The position numbers were made by a program, and so were the translations under genes. Positions 1-7,662 of a DNA stretch of 13,848 nt are shown piece after piece. How positions within the stretch are numbered: the first letter of the stretch is position 1; every line of letters starts with the position of its first letter. The notes below the pieces were generated by a model. It was not told the origin of the DNA. It saw only the letters and a program-made list of their open reading frames with translations, and did no database searches. Origin of the DNA: an uncultured Eubacteriales bacterium (GTDB lineage Bacteria; Bacillota; Clostridia; Oscillospirales; Oscillospiraceae). The DNA lies in contig CAJKNS010000033.1 of NCBI GenBank assembly GCA_905201305.1, positions 1 through 13,848 of the forward strand, given 5' to 3'.

Positions 1-25
1 CTTCCTGTACCTTTTGGCCCAAACG

Positions 26-34
26 TGCTATGAT
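26..34 (+). promoter_or_regulatory. Extended -10 promoter of the flavin oxidoreductase gene
   Basis: TGC followed by TATGAT at 29-34 forms an extended -10. No good -35 hexamer is visible upstream, which is tolerable for an extended -10 element. Transcription would start near 41, leaving a short leader that contains the GGAGG ribosome site at 47-51. This also argues against an in-frame start near 14, which would lie upstream of the promoter. Confidence 0.5.
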
Positions 35-58
35 AGAGAAAAAACGGAGGCAGCGGAC

Positions 59-2002
59 ATGAAACTGAAATATCCCCATCTGTTCTCCCCCATTACCATC
101 GGGGGTGTGACCTTTAAAAATCGAATCTGGTCGGCACCGGCAGGCACCCATCTGCTGGCGGGACTGGAGGAGTACCCCAACGAAGCGGTCATTGCCTACT
201 ACGCAAACAAAGCCAAGGGCGGCAGCGCCAATATTACATTTTCCGCGCAGAACATGGACATTTATCGTCCCAACGACGACGTTCACGCCCATGAAAACAT
301 CTTCCCACAGAAGAACCATCGGATGTGGCGGCAGCTCACCGATGCGGTGCACTATTACGGAGCAAAAATCTCCCTGGAGCTGCTGGCGTTTGAGTATCAC
401 GGCTATGACGACGACGGCAATCTGGTATCCTATACGGTCAATGGGCACGGAAAGCGTTATCCCAAGCTGACAAAACCGGTGATGGAGCGAATTGCAGCCA
501 GCTATGCCGATGCGGCAGAGGCGGCGCTGGACTGCGGCTTTGATATGATCCTGATCCATGGCGGACATGGGCTGGTGCTGTCCCAGATGCTTTCGCCCAA
601 GTTCAACACCAGAAGGGACGAGTTTGGCGGATGCCTTGAGAACCGTGCCAAGTTCCCCATTATGATTCTGGACGCCATTCGGAATCGGGTGGGACGGAAG
701 CTGCTGATTGAATATCGGATTTCCGGCAGCGAGCTCACCGACGGCGGTTTTACCACCAGGGACTGCGTGGAATTCTTAAAGCTGGTGCAGGATAAAATCG
801 ACATTGCCCATATTTCCTGCGGCAGCTTCTACAGTGAGACGGAGCACATTATGCATCCCAACAACTTTCTGCCTGCCGGCTGCAATGCATACCTTGCCCG
901 GGAGGTAAAGGGGAGCGGAGAAATCCACATTCCCGTGCTGACGCTGGGCGCGTTCCAGCAGCCGGAGCTCATGGAGCAGACCATTGCCACCGGCGGCGCC
1001 GACTTGGTTGCCATGGCACGCGGCACCATTTCTGACGCCTATGCACCGGATAAGGCGCTCCATGGCAGGGAGGACGAGATTATTCCCTGTATCCGCTGCT
1101 TCCACTGCCTGGACTACGGACGGAATACGGCATTTGCCTGCTCCGTCAATCCCACGGTGGGACGGGAATACCGGCTGAAGCTGCTGGAGGAGCTGCCCAA
1201 GGAAAAACGGCAGGTGGTGGTCATCGGCGGCGGTCCTGCGGGGATGGAAGCCGCAATGGTGGCAGCCCAGCGGGGACATCAGGTGACGTTGCTGGAGCAG
1301 GCGGATCACTTAGGCGGCAAGCTGATTTTCTCCCGGCAGGTGGCATTTAAAAAGGTCCTGGAGAACTTCATGGACTATCAGATTCATATGCTGGACAAGC
1401 TGGGCGTGGATGTTCGGCTGTCTACCAAAGCAACCCCTGAGCTGGTGGAAGCCATGGAGCCCGATGCAGTCATTGCGGCATTGGGCGCCGATGCGGTAAT
1501 TCCGCCCATTCCCGGCGTTCATGGCGACAATGTGATTACTGCGGAGGAATGCTACCGGAAGGGTCTGGCAGGAGAAGACATGGGCGAGAATATTGCGGTG
1601 CTGGGCGGCGGTCTGGTGGGCTGCGAGACGGCGCTGTACCTTGCCATGTATCTCCATAAAAATGTCACCCTGGTGGAAATGGCACAGAGTGTTGCCATGG
1701 AGGATTATTCTATCCCGCGGCAGGCGCTGATTGAGCATCTGAACGAGTACGTCACCTGCTATTGCGGCGTGAAATGCACCGGAATTACCGACGATGGTAT
1801 GGAGGTTGCGGACAGCTATGGAAACCATGCTGTGCTGCCTGCGGATACGGTGGTATTGGCAGCGGGCATGCGGGCAAGAGCCCGGCAGGCGGAGGAGTTC
1901 CGGGGGCTGAGCCTGTTCTTTGAGCCCGTGGGCGACTGCGTGGTGGCGAAGAATGTGCGCGGCGCAACCCGATCCGGCTATGATGCGGCATCGAGGATCT
2001 AA
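59..2002 (+). CDS. NADH:flavin oxidoreductase, Old Yellow Enzyme / 2,4-dienoyl-CoA reductase family (FMN, 4Fe-4S, FAD)
   Basis: This 647-residue cytoplasmic flavoprotein has the layout of FadH, trimethylamine dehydrogenase and the bile-acid enzymes BaiCD/BaiH. An N-terminal OYE TIM barrel (about 1-340) carries the HGGHG motif at 167-171 and a following LSP-x2-N-x-R-x-D-x-FGG stretch typical of the family. C344, C347, C350 and C361 form a Cys-x2-Cys-x2-Cys-x10-Cys 4Fe-4S cluster motif. The C-terminal half has a GGGPAG dinucleotide-binding loop at 390-395 (FAD) and a second GGGLVG loop at 516-521 (NAD(P)H). Family members pass hydride from NAD(P)H through FAD and Fe-S to FMN and reduce an activated C=C bond; the substrate here cannot be read from sequence. 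The ATG at 59 is chosen because GGAGG lies 7 nt upstream. The gene is monocistronic, with its own -10 and a terminator. A bile-acid role is possible but there are no bai neighbours. Family call is firm, substrate unknown. Confidence 0.9.
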   Translation: MKLKYPHLFSPITIGGVTFKNRIWSAPAGTHLLAGLEEYPNEAVIAYYANKAKGGSANITFSAQNMDIYRPNDDVHAHENIFPQKNHRMWRQLTDAVHYYGAKISLELLAFEYHGYDDDGNLVSYTVNGHGKRYPKLTKPVMERIAASYADAAEAALDCGFDMILIHGGHGLVLSQMLSPKFNTRRDEFGGCLENRAKFPIMILDAIRNRVGRKLLIEYRISGSELTDGGFTTRDCVEFLKLVQDKIDIAHISCGSFYSETEHIMHPNNFLPAGCNAYLAREVKGSGEIHIPVLTLGAFQQPELMEQTIATGGADLVAMARGTISDAYAPDKALHGREDEIIPCIRCFHCLDYGRNTAFACSVNPTVGREYRLKLLEELPKEKRQVVVIGGGPAGMEAAMVAAQRGHQVTLLEQADHLGGKLIFSRQVAFKKVLENFMDYQIHMLDKLGVDVRLSTKATPELVEAMEPDAVIAALGADAVIPPIPGVHGDNVITAEECYRKGLAGEDMGENIAVLGGGLVGCETALYLAMYLHKNVTLVEMAQSVAMEDYSIPRQALIEHLNEYVTCYCGVKCTGITDDGMEVADSYGNHAVLPADTVVLAAGMRARARQAEEFRGLSLFFEPVGDCVVAKNVRGATRSGYDAASRI

Positions 2003-2015
2003 CAGAATCAAATGG

Positions 2016-2052
2016 CAGCAGCTTCGGAAGCGTTCCGGGGCTGCTGTTTTTT
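2016..2052 (+). terminator. Rho-independent terminator after the flavin oxidoreductase
   Basis: The arms 2016-2027 and 2035-2046 pair over 12 positions, counting two G-U pairs, around a 7-nt loop. A run of six T follows at 2047-2052. The hairpin begins 13 nt after the stop codon. Confidence 0.85.
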
Positions 2053-2088
2053 CGCTTTTGTAAAGTTTTGCAGCTGCTTTTCTCAGAG

Positions 2089-2135
2089 ATTTTACCGGAG
2101 GGGAATAGCGCATTTTACCGGGAATCCTTTATCAT
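2089..2135 (+). promoter_or_regulatory. Paired ATTTTACC direct repeats (23-bp period) with -10 element, upstream of the metallophosphatase
   Basis: ATTTTACCGG occurs at 2089-2098 and again at 2112-2121, exactly 23 bp apart. A -10-like TATCAT lies at 2130-2135, 8 bp after the second copy, and no consensus -35 is present. The second repeat occupies the place of the -35. This is the geometry of promoters driven by a bound activator, for example class II sites of OmpR/PhoB-type response regulators. The same arrangement recurs at 4782-4827. The sequence and spacing are seen directly; the activator role is inferred. Confidence 0.5.
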
Positions 2136-2188
2136 AGGGCTGTTCCAAAATAGAATTTTGACAAAGTGAAGATGAAAGGATGACCAGT

Positions 2189-4729
2189 TTGAACAGAATA
2201 AAGAAGCTTCTAGCATCGATTCTGGCGGTAACAACCTGCATTTCCATGCTGGCATGTACGGTTTCGGCTACGGACGTGGAACTCCAGCCCAGCGTGCAGA
2301 CAGTGACCGTGGGATCGGAGACAGAAACCGTGGATTTGACCACCGGATGGCGGTATTTGGACAATAACACCGATCCAGCCGGAGATGCAGCGGCAGAGGG
2401 CTATGACCGGCTGAGCTGGACCAAGGCAGACTATGACGACAGCAACTGGAAAACAGCGGCAGGTACCTTTGGCGCAAAGAACGGCGGCATTGCGAACCTG
2501 GGCGCCGGCTATACGGATGTGAATTTTACGCCCTCCGTGCTGCTGAGCCAGTATATTGGCGGTGTTTCCGGCGATGACATTCCCACGTTTTTCTTCCGCA
2601 CCACCTTCCAGGTGAAGGATGCCAGTGCCGTAACAAAGCTCCTGGGAACGCTCTACTATGATGATGCTGCCATTGTCTATGTCAACGGCAAAAAGGTAGC
2701 CTCCTTTGATGAGCCGTCCGGCGGCTATGCTTCCAACCTGTCCTATGGTGGCTCCAATGCCGGTGCCCCCAAGACCGGTGAGATTGCGGTGACCGACACA
2801 TCTATGCTGGTGGATGGCACCAATGTGCTGGCAGTAGAGCTCCATCAGGGACGCGCTTCCAGCTCGGATATTTATCTGGCGGTAAAGGAGCTGACAGCAT
2901 CCACAGAGCCGGAGAGCAATGAACTGGCAGTGGACAGCCTGACTGTGAACATCGGTGCAACCGAGGACTGCCTGGGTATCACCTGGTACGATACCAATTC
3001 CGATGCGGCAGTGCTGCATTTTGGCGGGAAGGATTATACCGCAGAGGTAAAGCAGGCTTCCAAGAACGGGTATTACGTCAACCATGTGGACCTCAGCGGT
3101 CTGGAGCCCTCCACCAAGTACACCTATACCATTTCCGCGGGCGGCAAGACCTCCAAGGAGTACAGCTATGAGACGCCTGCATTTGGAACCGAAAGATTCA
3201 GCTTTGCAGCAGTTGGCGATCCGCAGCTGTATGCCAACAATCTGGATGCAAATATTGAGGGCTGGACCAAGACTGTAAACGAGGTCCTTACCGACGGCAC
3301 GGACTACAGCTTCCTGTTCTCTCTGGGCGACCAGATCAACGAGTACTATGCAGCGGACGGCTCCAACCTCGACAAGGTGGAGACGGAGTACAGCGGCTTT
3401 TTCAACAATGAGAACCTCAACTCCATTGCCCTGGCAACTCTGGTGGGCAACCACGATAACGGCAATAACTCCACCCTGTATACCGAGCACTTCCAGATGC
3501 CGGGTGTCACCTCCTATGGTCAGAACAGGGAAGGGGACGGCGACTACAGCTTTACCTATGGCGGCGTGCTGTTTATGACGCTGAATACCTCCAACCTGTC
3601 CATTGCCGAGCACAAGGCATTCCTGGAGGAGACACTGAAAAAGAACCCCGATGCCAACTGGAACGTGGTTTGCTTCCATAAGTCCATGTATTCTGTGGCA
3701 AGCCATGTAACCGAAGGCGACATTGTACAGCTCCGGAACGGACTGAGCCCCATCTTCAAGCAACTGGGCATCGACGTGGTACTCCAGGGACATGACCATG
3801 TGTACGCAAGAAGCTACATCATGGGCGGCGAGGACGGTATGACTGCCGACGTGCAGAAGACCGAGGACGGCAAAGCCCTAACGGATATCTATCAGCCTGA
3901 CGGCGTGCAGTATGTCACTCTGAACTCCGGCTCCGGCTCCAAGTTCTATAACATCACCAACGAGGCATTCACCTACACCGCAGTGCAGAACCAGGAGAAG
4001 GTTCCAAACTACTCCAAGGTTTCCGTAACGCCTGATACCTTCACCGTAACCACCTATCGCACCAGCGACCAGAGCGTGGTAGACACCTTTACCCTGCACA
4101 AGGAGAAGAAAGATCCTGAAAATCCCGATCAGCCGGAAGACCCGGAAAAGAAGCCCTGTGACGGCGGCGACAAGTGCCCCAGCAAGGTATTTACCGACGT
4201 CGACCAGAAGGAATACTATCATGAGGCAGTGGATCAGCTGTATACCAAGGGCATTATGATTGGATGCGCCGAGGACAGCTATGGCGTTGGATTGCCGATG
4301 ACGCGGGGAATGATTGTTACCGTGCTCTATCGCATGGCGGGCAGCCCCGAAGTAACCGGAACCACCAGGTTTACCGATCTCCAGAAGGACGCATATTATG
4401 AGAAGGCTGTGATGTGGGCAGAGGGAAATGGCATTGCCCAGGGAATCAGCGAAACCCAGTTTGCGCCCGAGCAGACCGCAACCCGGCAGCAGATGGCGGC
4501 ATTCCTTTACCGCTACGCAAAGCTCCAGGGGATGGATGTGAGCAGTCAGAAGGATCTTGGCGGTTATGTGGATTACGAAAAGGTGGACGACTATGCAAAG
4601 CCCGCAATGGCTTGGGCGGTAGACACCGGAATTATTTTGGGAACAGAAAAGAATACGCTGTCGCCCAGAATGACGCTGCCAAGAGAGCAGTGCGCGACGA
4701 TGCTCTATCGGCTCCTGAAAGCGGCATAA
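2189..4729 (+). CDS. Secreted, cell-wall-anchored metallophosphatase (purple acid phosphatase-like) with SLH domains
   Basis: About 846 residues. A signal peptide comes first: basic NRIKK, a hydrophobic core, then a likely signal peptidase I site after VSA. Next is a beta-sandwich region resembling galactose-binding-like/jelly-roll domains (about 25-245), then a purple-acid-phosphatase-type N-terminal/FN3 domain (about 246-330). The calcineurin-like metallophosphoesterase domain (about 335-560) keeps the metal ligands: D344 in GDPQ, D381 in GDQ, N421-H422-D423 in GNHD, H497, and H535/H537 in GHDH. A Pro/Glu/Lys linker with two Cys leads to three SLH repeats (about 667-846). SLH repeats usually bind pyruvylated secondary wall polymers, so the enzyme probably hydrolyses phosphate esters at the cell surface. 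Start choice: an ATG at 2180 has no properly spaced ribosome site, whereas TTG at 2189 lies 8 nt after AAAGGA (2175-2180). Both starts share the frame and signal peptide. The exact substrate is unknown. Confidence 0.87.
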   Translation: MNRIKKLLASILAVTTCISMLACTVSATDVELQPSVQTVTVGSETETVDLTTGWRYLDNNTDPAGDAAAEGYDRLSWTKADYDDSNWKTAAGTFGAKNGGIANLGAGYTDVNFTPSVLLSQYIGGVSGDDIPTFFFRTTFQVKDASAVTKLLGTLYYDDAAIVYVNGKKVASFDEPSGGYASNLSYGGSNAGAPKTGEIAVTDTSMLVDGTNVLAVELHQGRASSSDIYLAVKELTASTEPESNELAVDSLTVNIGATEDCLGITWYDTNSDAAVLHFGGKDYTAEVKQASKNGYYVNHVDLSGLEPSTKYTYTISAGGKTSKEYSYETPAFGTERFSFAAVGDPQLYANNLDANIEGWTKTVNEVLTDGTDYSFLFSLGDQINEYYAADGSNLDKVETEYSGFFNNENLNSIALATLVGNHDNGNNSTLYTEHFQMPGVTSYGQNREGDGDYSFTYGGVLFMTLNTSNLSIAEHKAFLEETLKKNPDANWNVVCFHKSMYSVASHVTEGDIVQLRNGLSPIFKQLGIDVVLQGHDHVYARSYIMGGEDGMTADVQKTEDGKALTDIYQPDGVQYVTLNSGSGSKFYNITNEAFTYTAVQNQEKVPNYSKVSVTPDTFTVTTYRTSDQSVVDTFTLHKEKKDPENPDQPEDPEKKPCDGGDKCPSKVFTDVDQKEYYHEAVDQLYTKGIMIGCAEDSYGVGLPMTRGMIVTVLYRMAGSPEVTGTTRFTDLQKDAYYEKAVMWAEGNGIAQGISETQFAPEQTATRQQMAAFLYRYAKLQGMDVSSQKDLGGYVDYEKVDDYAKPAMAWAVDTGIILGTEKNTLSPRMTLPREQCATMLYRLLKAA

Positions 4730-4745
4730 TCCAAACCGACGGAAC

Positions 4746-4777
4746 AAAGACTCAGGGAATTTTCCCTGAGTCTTTTC
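4746..4777 (+). terminator. Terminator after the metallophosphatase
   Basis: A perfect 11-bp inverted repeat with a 2-bp centre spans 4749-4772 and is followed by TTTT at 4773-4776. The upstream A-rich flank could also pair with the T run. It ends only 5 bp before the first ATTTTACC repeat of the next promoter. Confidence 0.85.
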
Positions 4778-4781
4778 ACAT

Positions 4782-4827
4782 ATTTTACCCAAGCGTATCC
4801 GCACATTTTACCGGAATGCAGTAAGAT
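4782..4827 (+). promoter_or_regulatory. Second copy of the paired ATTTTACC promoter, upstream of the YibE/F gene
   Basis: ATTTTACC starts at 4782 and at 4805, again 23 bp apart. A -10-like TAAGAT at 4822-4827 lies 7 bp after the downstream ATTTTACCGG. The 15-bp spacer between the repeats differs from that at 2097-2111 at 8 of 15 positions, so the repeats are better matched than their surroundings. No consensus -35 is visible. A shared regulator with the metallophosphatase gene is inferred. Confidence 0.5.
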
Positions 4828-4874
4828 AAACAAAGCCGCAAAAGCTGACAGGCGGCAGGTAGGAGACGATGTAT

Positions 4875-6032
4875 ATGAAATGGCAGAAGATTCGGCTGCC
4901 TTGGAAGAATCTGATATGTCTGGGCTTGATGCTGGTATCCATGCTGGGGATTATGATGATTCAGTGGAACGAGATCAACACCTTCCGGATGGTGAATAAC
5001 GACAGCCTGCACTATGTAAGAGGCTATGTGGAATCGGTGGACAGTGAGCAGCTGGAGCCGGATACCCTGGAGCCGGACCGTCAGGTTGGCGTACAGCAGC
5101 TGACAGTAAAGCTTTTGGCGGGGACTGAGCAGGGAAAGACCGTAAGCGTAACCAACTATGTGACCCGAACGCTGAATGTGGTGGCAAAGCAGGGCATGAC
5201 CATCATGATCTGCGTGGATCAGCCGGAAAATGCCGAACCGTATTACACAGTGTTTAACTATCACCGGGTGCCGGGACTGATTTTCACTGTGGCAATTTTC
5301 GCAGTCATTGTGCTGGCAGTAGGCAGAGGCAAGGGCGGCTGGTCCCTGCTGGGATTGGGCTATACCGTGTTTGTGATTCTGTTTTTCCTGGTGCAGGCGA
5401 TTTTCCATGGCTGGAGCGTGATGGGATCGGTGGTTGCGACCATTGCGGTGGGAACCATTGCGGCACTGGTTCTGCTGGGCGGCATTGGGCGGAAGACCTT
5501 TGCGGCAGCGGCTGCAACGTTGCTGGGTACGGCGCTGTCCGGCGTGCTGTTTTTGGTGTTTTCCAGGGTGCTGCATATCTCCGGCTATAATCTGGAGTCT
5601 GCGGAGGCGCTGCTGATGATTACCCAGTCCACAGGCATGGAGCTAAGACCCATGCTCATGGCATCGGTGCTCATTGCGGCGCTGGGTGCGGTGATGGATG
5701 TAGGCATGTCCATTGCGGCGTCGCTGGAGGAAATCCATACGCTCAATCCGGAGCTGGGCAGCCGGGCGCTGATGGAATCGGGCATGCGGATCGGAAAGGA
5801 TATGATCGGCACCATGACCAACACCCTGATTCTTGCCTATACCGGAACGGCGCTGACCACCATGATTCTCCTGCTTGCCTATGGCTATGATATGGGGCAC
5901 CTGCTCAATTCCGACTATCTTGCCATGGAGCTGGCACAGGGAATTGCTGCAACGAGCGGCGTGGTGCTGACGGTGCCTGTGGCGTCGGTCATTTCGGCAT
6001 TGGTGTATACCAGGGAAAAGAAGAAAGCATAG
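4875..6032 (+). CDS. YibE/F family integral membrane protein
   Basis: About 385 residues. An N-terminal membrane helix (about 10-29) is followed by an extracytoplasmic stretch of roughly 100 residues, then about seven hydrophobic helices from residue 137 to a basic C-terminal tail. The conserved family signature is present: a GAVMDVGMSIAASLEEI stretch, then NPEL, then IGKDMIGTMTNTLILAYTG. The family has no established biochemical activity, and transport or membrane homeostasis roles are speculative. Start choice: the ribosome site AGGAGA (4861-4866) lies 8 nt before ATG 4875 but only 2 nt before the in-frame ATG at 4869. The gene stands alone behind the terminator at 4746-4777. Many Firmicutes have two adjacent YibE/F genes; only one is present here. 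Confidence 0.85.
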   Translation: MKWQKIRLPWKNLICLGLMLVSMLGIMMIQWNEINTFRMVNNDSLHYVRGYVESVDSEQLEPDTLEPDRQVGVQQLTVKLLAGTEQGKTVSVTNYVTRTLNVVAKQGMTIMICVDQPENAEPYYTVFNYHRVPGLIFTVAIFAVIVLAVGRGKGGWSLLGLGYTVFVILFFLVQAIFHGWSVMGSVVATIAVGTIAALVLLGGIGRKTFAAAAATLLGTALSGVLFLVFSRVLHISGYNLESAEALLMITQSTGMELRPMLMASVLIAALGAVMDVGMSIAASLEEIHTLNPELGSRALMESGMRIGKDMIGTMTNTLILAYTGTALTTMILLLAYGYDMGHLLNSDYLAMELAQGIAATSGVVLTVPVASVISALVYTREKKKA

Positions 6033-6069
6033 AAAACGCCGCTGCTCCAATTTCCGGAGCAGCGGCGTT
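6033..6069. terminator. Shared hairpin between the convergent YibE/F and symporter genes
   Basis: A perfect 14-bp stem (6035-6048 with 6056-6069) has a 7-nt loop. On the minus strand the stem is followed by TTTTCT, fitting termination of the symporter transcript. On the plus strand only TT precedes an A run, so plus-strand termination would be weaker. Confidence 0.8.
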
Positions 6070-6082
6070 AAAATGCCTTGTG

Positions 6083-7333
6083 TCAGTTATTCGCTTTCTT
6101 TGCCTTTCTGGCAGCCTTCTTCTCCTCCAGACGGGAGACGATGACGGCGCAGGCAGCGTCGCCGGTGATGTTAATGGTGGTACGACCCATGTCAAAGATG
6201 CGGTCAATACCGGCAACCAGCGCAATGCCCTCCACGGGAATGTTGACACTCTGGAGTACCATTGCCAGCATGACCATGCCGGCGCCGGGAACACCTGCGG
6301 TGCCGATGGATGCCAGCGTTGCGGTGAAGACGATGGTAATCATATTGCCCAAATCCAGATGGATGCCATAGCAGGCGGCAATGAATACGGCGCAGACGCC
6401 CTGATAAATCGCGGTGCCATCCATGTTAATTGTGGCGCCCAGAGGCAGCACAAAGGAGGAAATCTCCCGCTTTGCGCCCAGCTTTTCGGAGCACTCCATG
6501 GTAAAGGGCAGGGTGCCAACGGAGGAAGCGGAGGAGAATGCCATCATTATGGCAGGCAGCATGCCCTTGAAGAACTGCAAGGGAGAAACCTTGCCCAGAG
6601 TAGCAACGGTGGTGGAGTAAACCAGTGCGGCGTGCACAATATAGCCTACATAAGCCACCAGCAGCACCATTGCCAGCTTACCCAGAACAGCAGGACCGTT
6701 GGCGGCAACCACAGGGCAGATCAGGCAGGCAACGCCGATGGGGGACAGCTTAATAATCAGGTCCATAATCCGCTGGAAGACCTCGTTGAAGCTCTCAACA
6801 ACATTAGCAGCGGTAATGCCCTTTTCACCCGCCAGCAGAATGCCGAAGCCAATGAACAGTGCAATCACGATTACCTGAAGCATAGTTGCGTTTGCCAGAG
6901 GAGAAATGGCATTGGAGGGGAAAATCGCCACAATGGTGTCCATGATTCCCTGACTCTCCGGAGGCGTATACTCCAGATCGGTGGTAGCCAGAGGTGTGAA
7001 CAGATGGAGTCCCTGGGCAATGCTGGAAAGCACCAGCGCCAGGGCAATGGCAAATGCAGTGGTGCACAAATAGTACACAATGGTCTTGCTGCCTACGGAG
7101 CCGACCTTTTTAATATCGCCCATGGAAATCACACCGGCAGCGATGGAGAACAGCACAATGGGAACGACGACAAATTTCAGCAGGTTCAGGAAAATGGTAC
7201 CAAAGGGCTTAATGTAGGTTTCGCCAAACTCCACACCGTTTGGTACAGCCATCAGGATCAGACCGGCAATAATGCCAACACATAGACCGACAAAGATCCA
7301 CAGCGCCAGGGGGAATTGCTTCTTTTTCTTCAA
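6083..7333 (-). CDS. Dicarboxylate/amino acid:cation symporter (SLC1/DAACS, GltP/GltT type), probably glutamate/aspartate
   Basis: 416 residues, the normal length for a bacterial SLC1 transporter. Hallmarks in order: the Ser-rich hairpin-1 motif SSASSVGTLP (267-276), NMDGT (303-307) in the unwound helix, hairpin-2 AGVPGAG (346-352), and DRIFDMGRTTINITGD (377-392). By comparison with archaeal GltPh, D381 matches the residue that binds the substrate amino group (D394), R384 the one that binds the side-chain carboxylate (R397), and N388 matches N401. DctA-type dicarboxylate carriers lack the first of these, so acidic amino acid uptake coupled to Na+ or H+ is the best guess. The start is TTG, with AAGGAG 8 nt upstream. 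The C-terminus is Lys/Ala-rich. The gene is monocistronic, with its own consensus promoter. Confidence 0.92.
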   Translation of the reverse strand: MKKKKQFPLALWIFVGLCVGIIAGLILMAVPNGVEFGETYIKPFGTIFLNLLKFVVVPIVLFSIAAGVISMGDIKKVGSVGSKTIVYYLCTTAFAIALALVLSSIAQGLHLFTPLATTDLEYTPPESQGIMDTIVAIFPSNAISPLANATMLQVIVIALFIGFGILLAGEKGITAANVVESFNEVFQRIMDLIIKLSPIGVACLICPVVAANGPAVLGKLAMVLLVAYVGYIVHAALVYSTTVATLGKVSPLQFFKGMLPAIMMAFSSASSVGTLPFTMECSEKLGAKREISSFVLPLGATINMDGTAIYQGVCAVFIAACYGIHLDLGNMITIVFTATLASIGTAGVPGAGMVMLAMVLQSVNIPVEGIALVAGIDRIFDMGRTTINITGDAACAVIVSRLEEKKAARKAKKANN

Positions 7334-7400
7334 TGTGATCTCTCCTTCTTTTTTTGCGGAGGCATGAATAAACCGCCGCTTCCTTAAGTCACGCTTTGCT

Positions 7401-7429
7401 ATTATAGCATTAAAATGAAGGAATTACAA
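7401..7429 (-). promoter_or_regulatory. Sigma-A-type promoter of the symporter
   Basis: Read on the minus strand, TTGTAA (7429-7424), a 17-bp spacer and TATAAT (7406-7401) form a near-consensus promoter. TGC immediately before the -10 makes it extended. Transcription would start near 7394, giving a leader of about 60 nt. That leader has an imperfect GC-rich inverted repeat near 7360-7385 and AAGGAG before the TTG start. Confidence 0.8.
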
Positions 7430-7611
7430 GAAAATTTGCATCATTGTGAAGATTTTTTTGCAAAATACGGCGGGAAAATTGCAAAAATGATGGAAAGATG
7501 AATAAGGATGAAGGAGGAGATGCAAAATAAGGCGTATATTGCGCGTATGAACGAAATAGCGATATTGGTCTAACGCCAAGTGGACTCTTATGTGTTTCAA
7601 TTTCCAACGAA
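7430..7611. other. AT-rich intergenic stretch without a supported gene
   Basis: Together with the symporter leader and promoter, and the rubrerythrin terminator, this makes the largest gene-free stretch of the window (7334-7662). On the plus strand a short frame starts at ATG 7415, gives 28 codons, stops at TGA (7499-7501), and continues open in the same frame to TAA at 7571-7573. Its residues are Lys/Glu-rich and could be helical, but no ribosome site precedes the ATG, which lies inside the minus-strand symporter promoter. A minus-strand frame at 7410-7607 likewise has no ribosome site or recognisable motif. I call no gene here. Confidence 0.5.
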
Positions 7612-7646
7612 TAAAAGGAGGAAGCACCATTCCGATGCTTCCTCCT
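7612..7646 (-). terminator. Terminator of the perR-rubrerythrin operon
   Basis: A perfect 11-bp stem (7616-7626 with 7636-7646) encloses a 9-nt loop. Read on the minus strand it is followed by TTTATT. It lies 16 nt after the rubrerythrin stop codon. Confidence 0.88.
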
Positions 7647-7662
7647 ATTTTATCTTATCGGA

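Noticed and set aside
59..2002. Assignment of the flavin oxidoreductase as a bile-acid enzyme (BaiCD/BaiH).
   Set aside because: Only family-level similarity is visible and there are no bai neighbours; the substrate cannot be assigned from sequence alone.
2232..2275. Reading the metallophosphatase as a lipoprotein because of a Cys after MLA near the signal peptide end.
   Set aside because: The residues before the Cys (Met-Leu-Ala) do not fit a normal lipobox, a signal peptidase I site follows, and SLH repeats already provide anchoring.
2210..3799. A 529-codon minus-strand open frame opposite the metallophosphatase.
   Set aside because: Antisense shadow of GC-rich third-position coding. The plus strand has all metallophosphoesterase motifs, while this frame has none.
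6080..7285. A 401-codon plus-strand open frame opposite the symporter, rich in Gly, Asn, His and Gln.
   Set aside because: The residue composition is typical of an antisense shadow, and the minus-strand SLC1 motifs are unambiguous.
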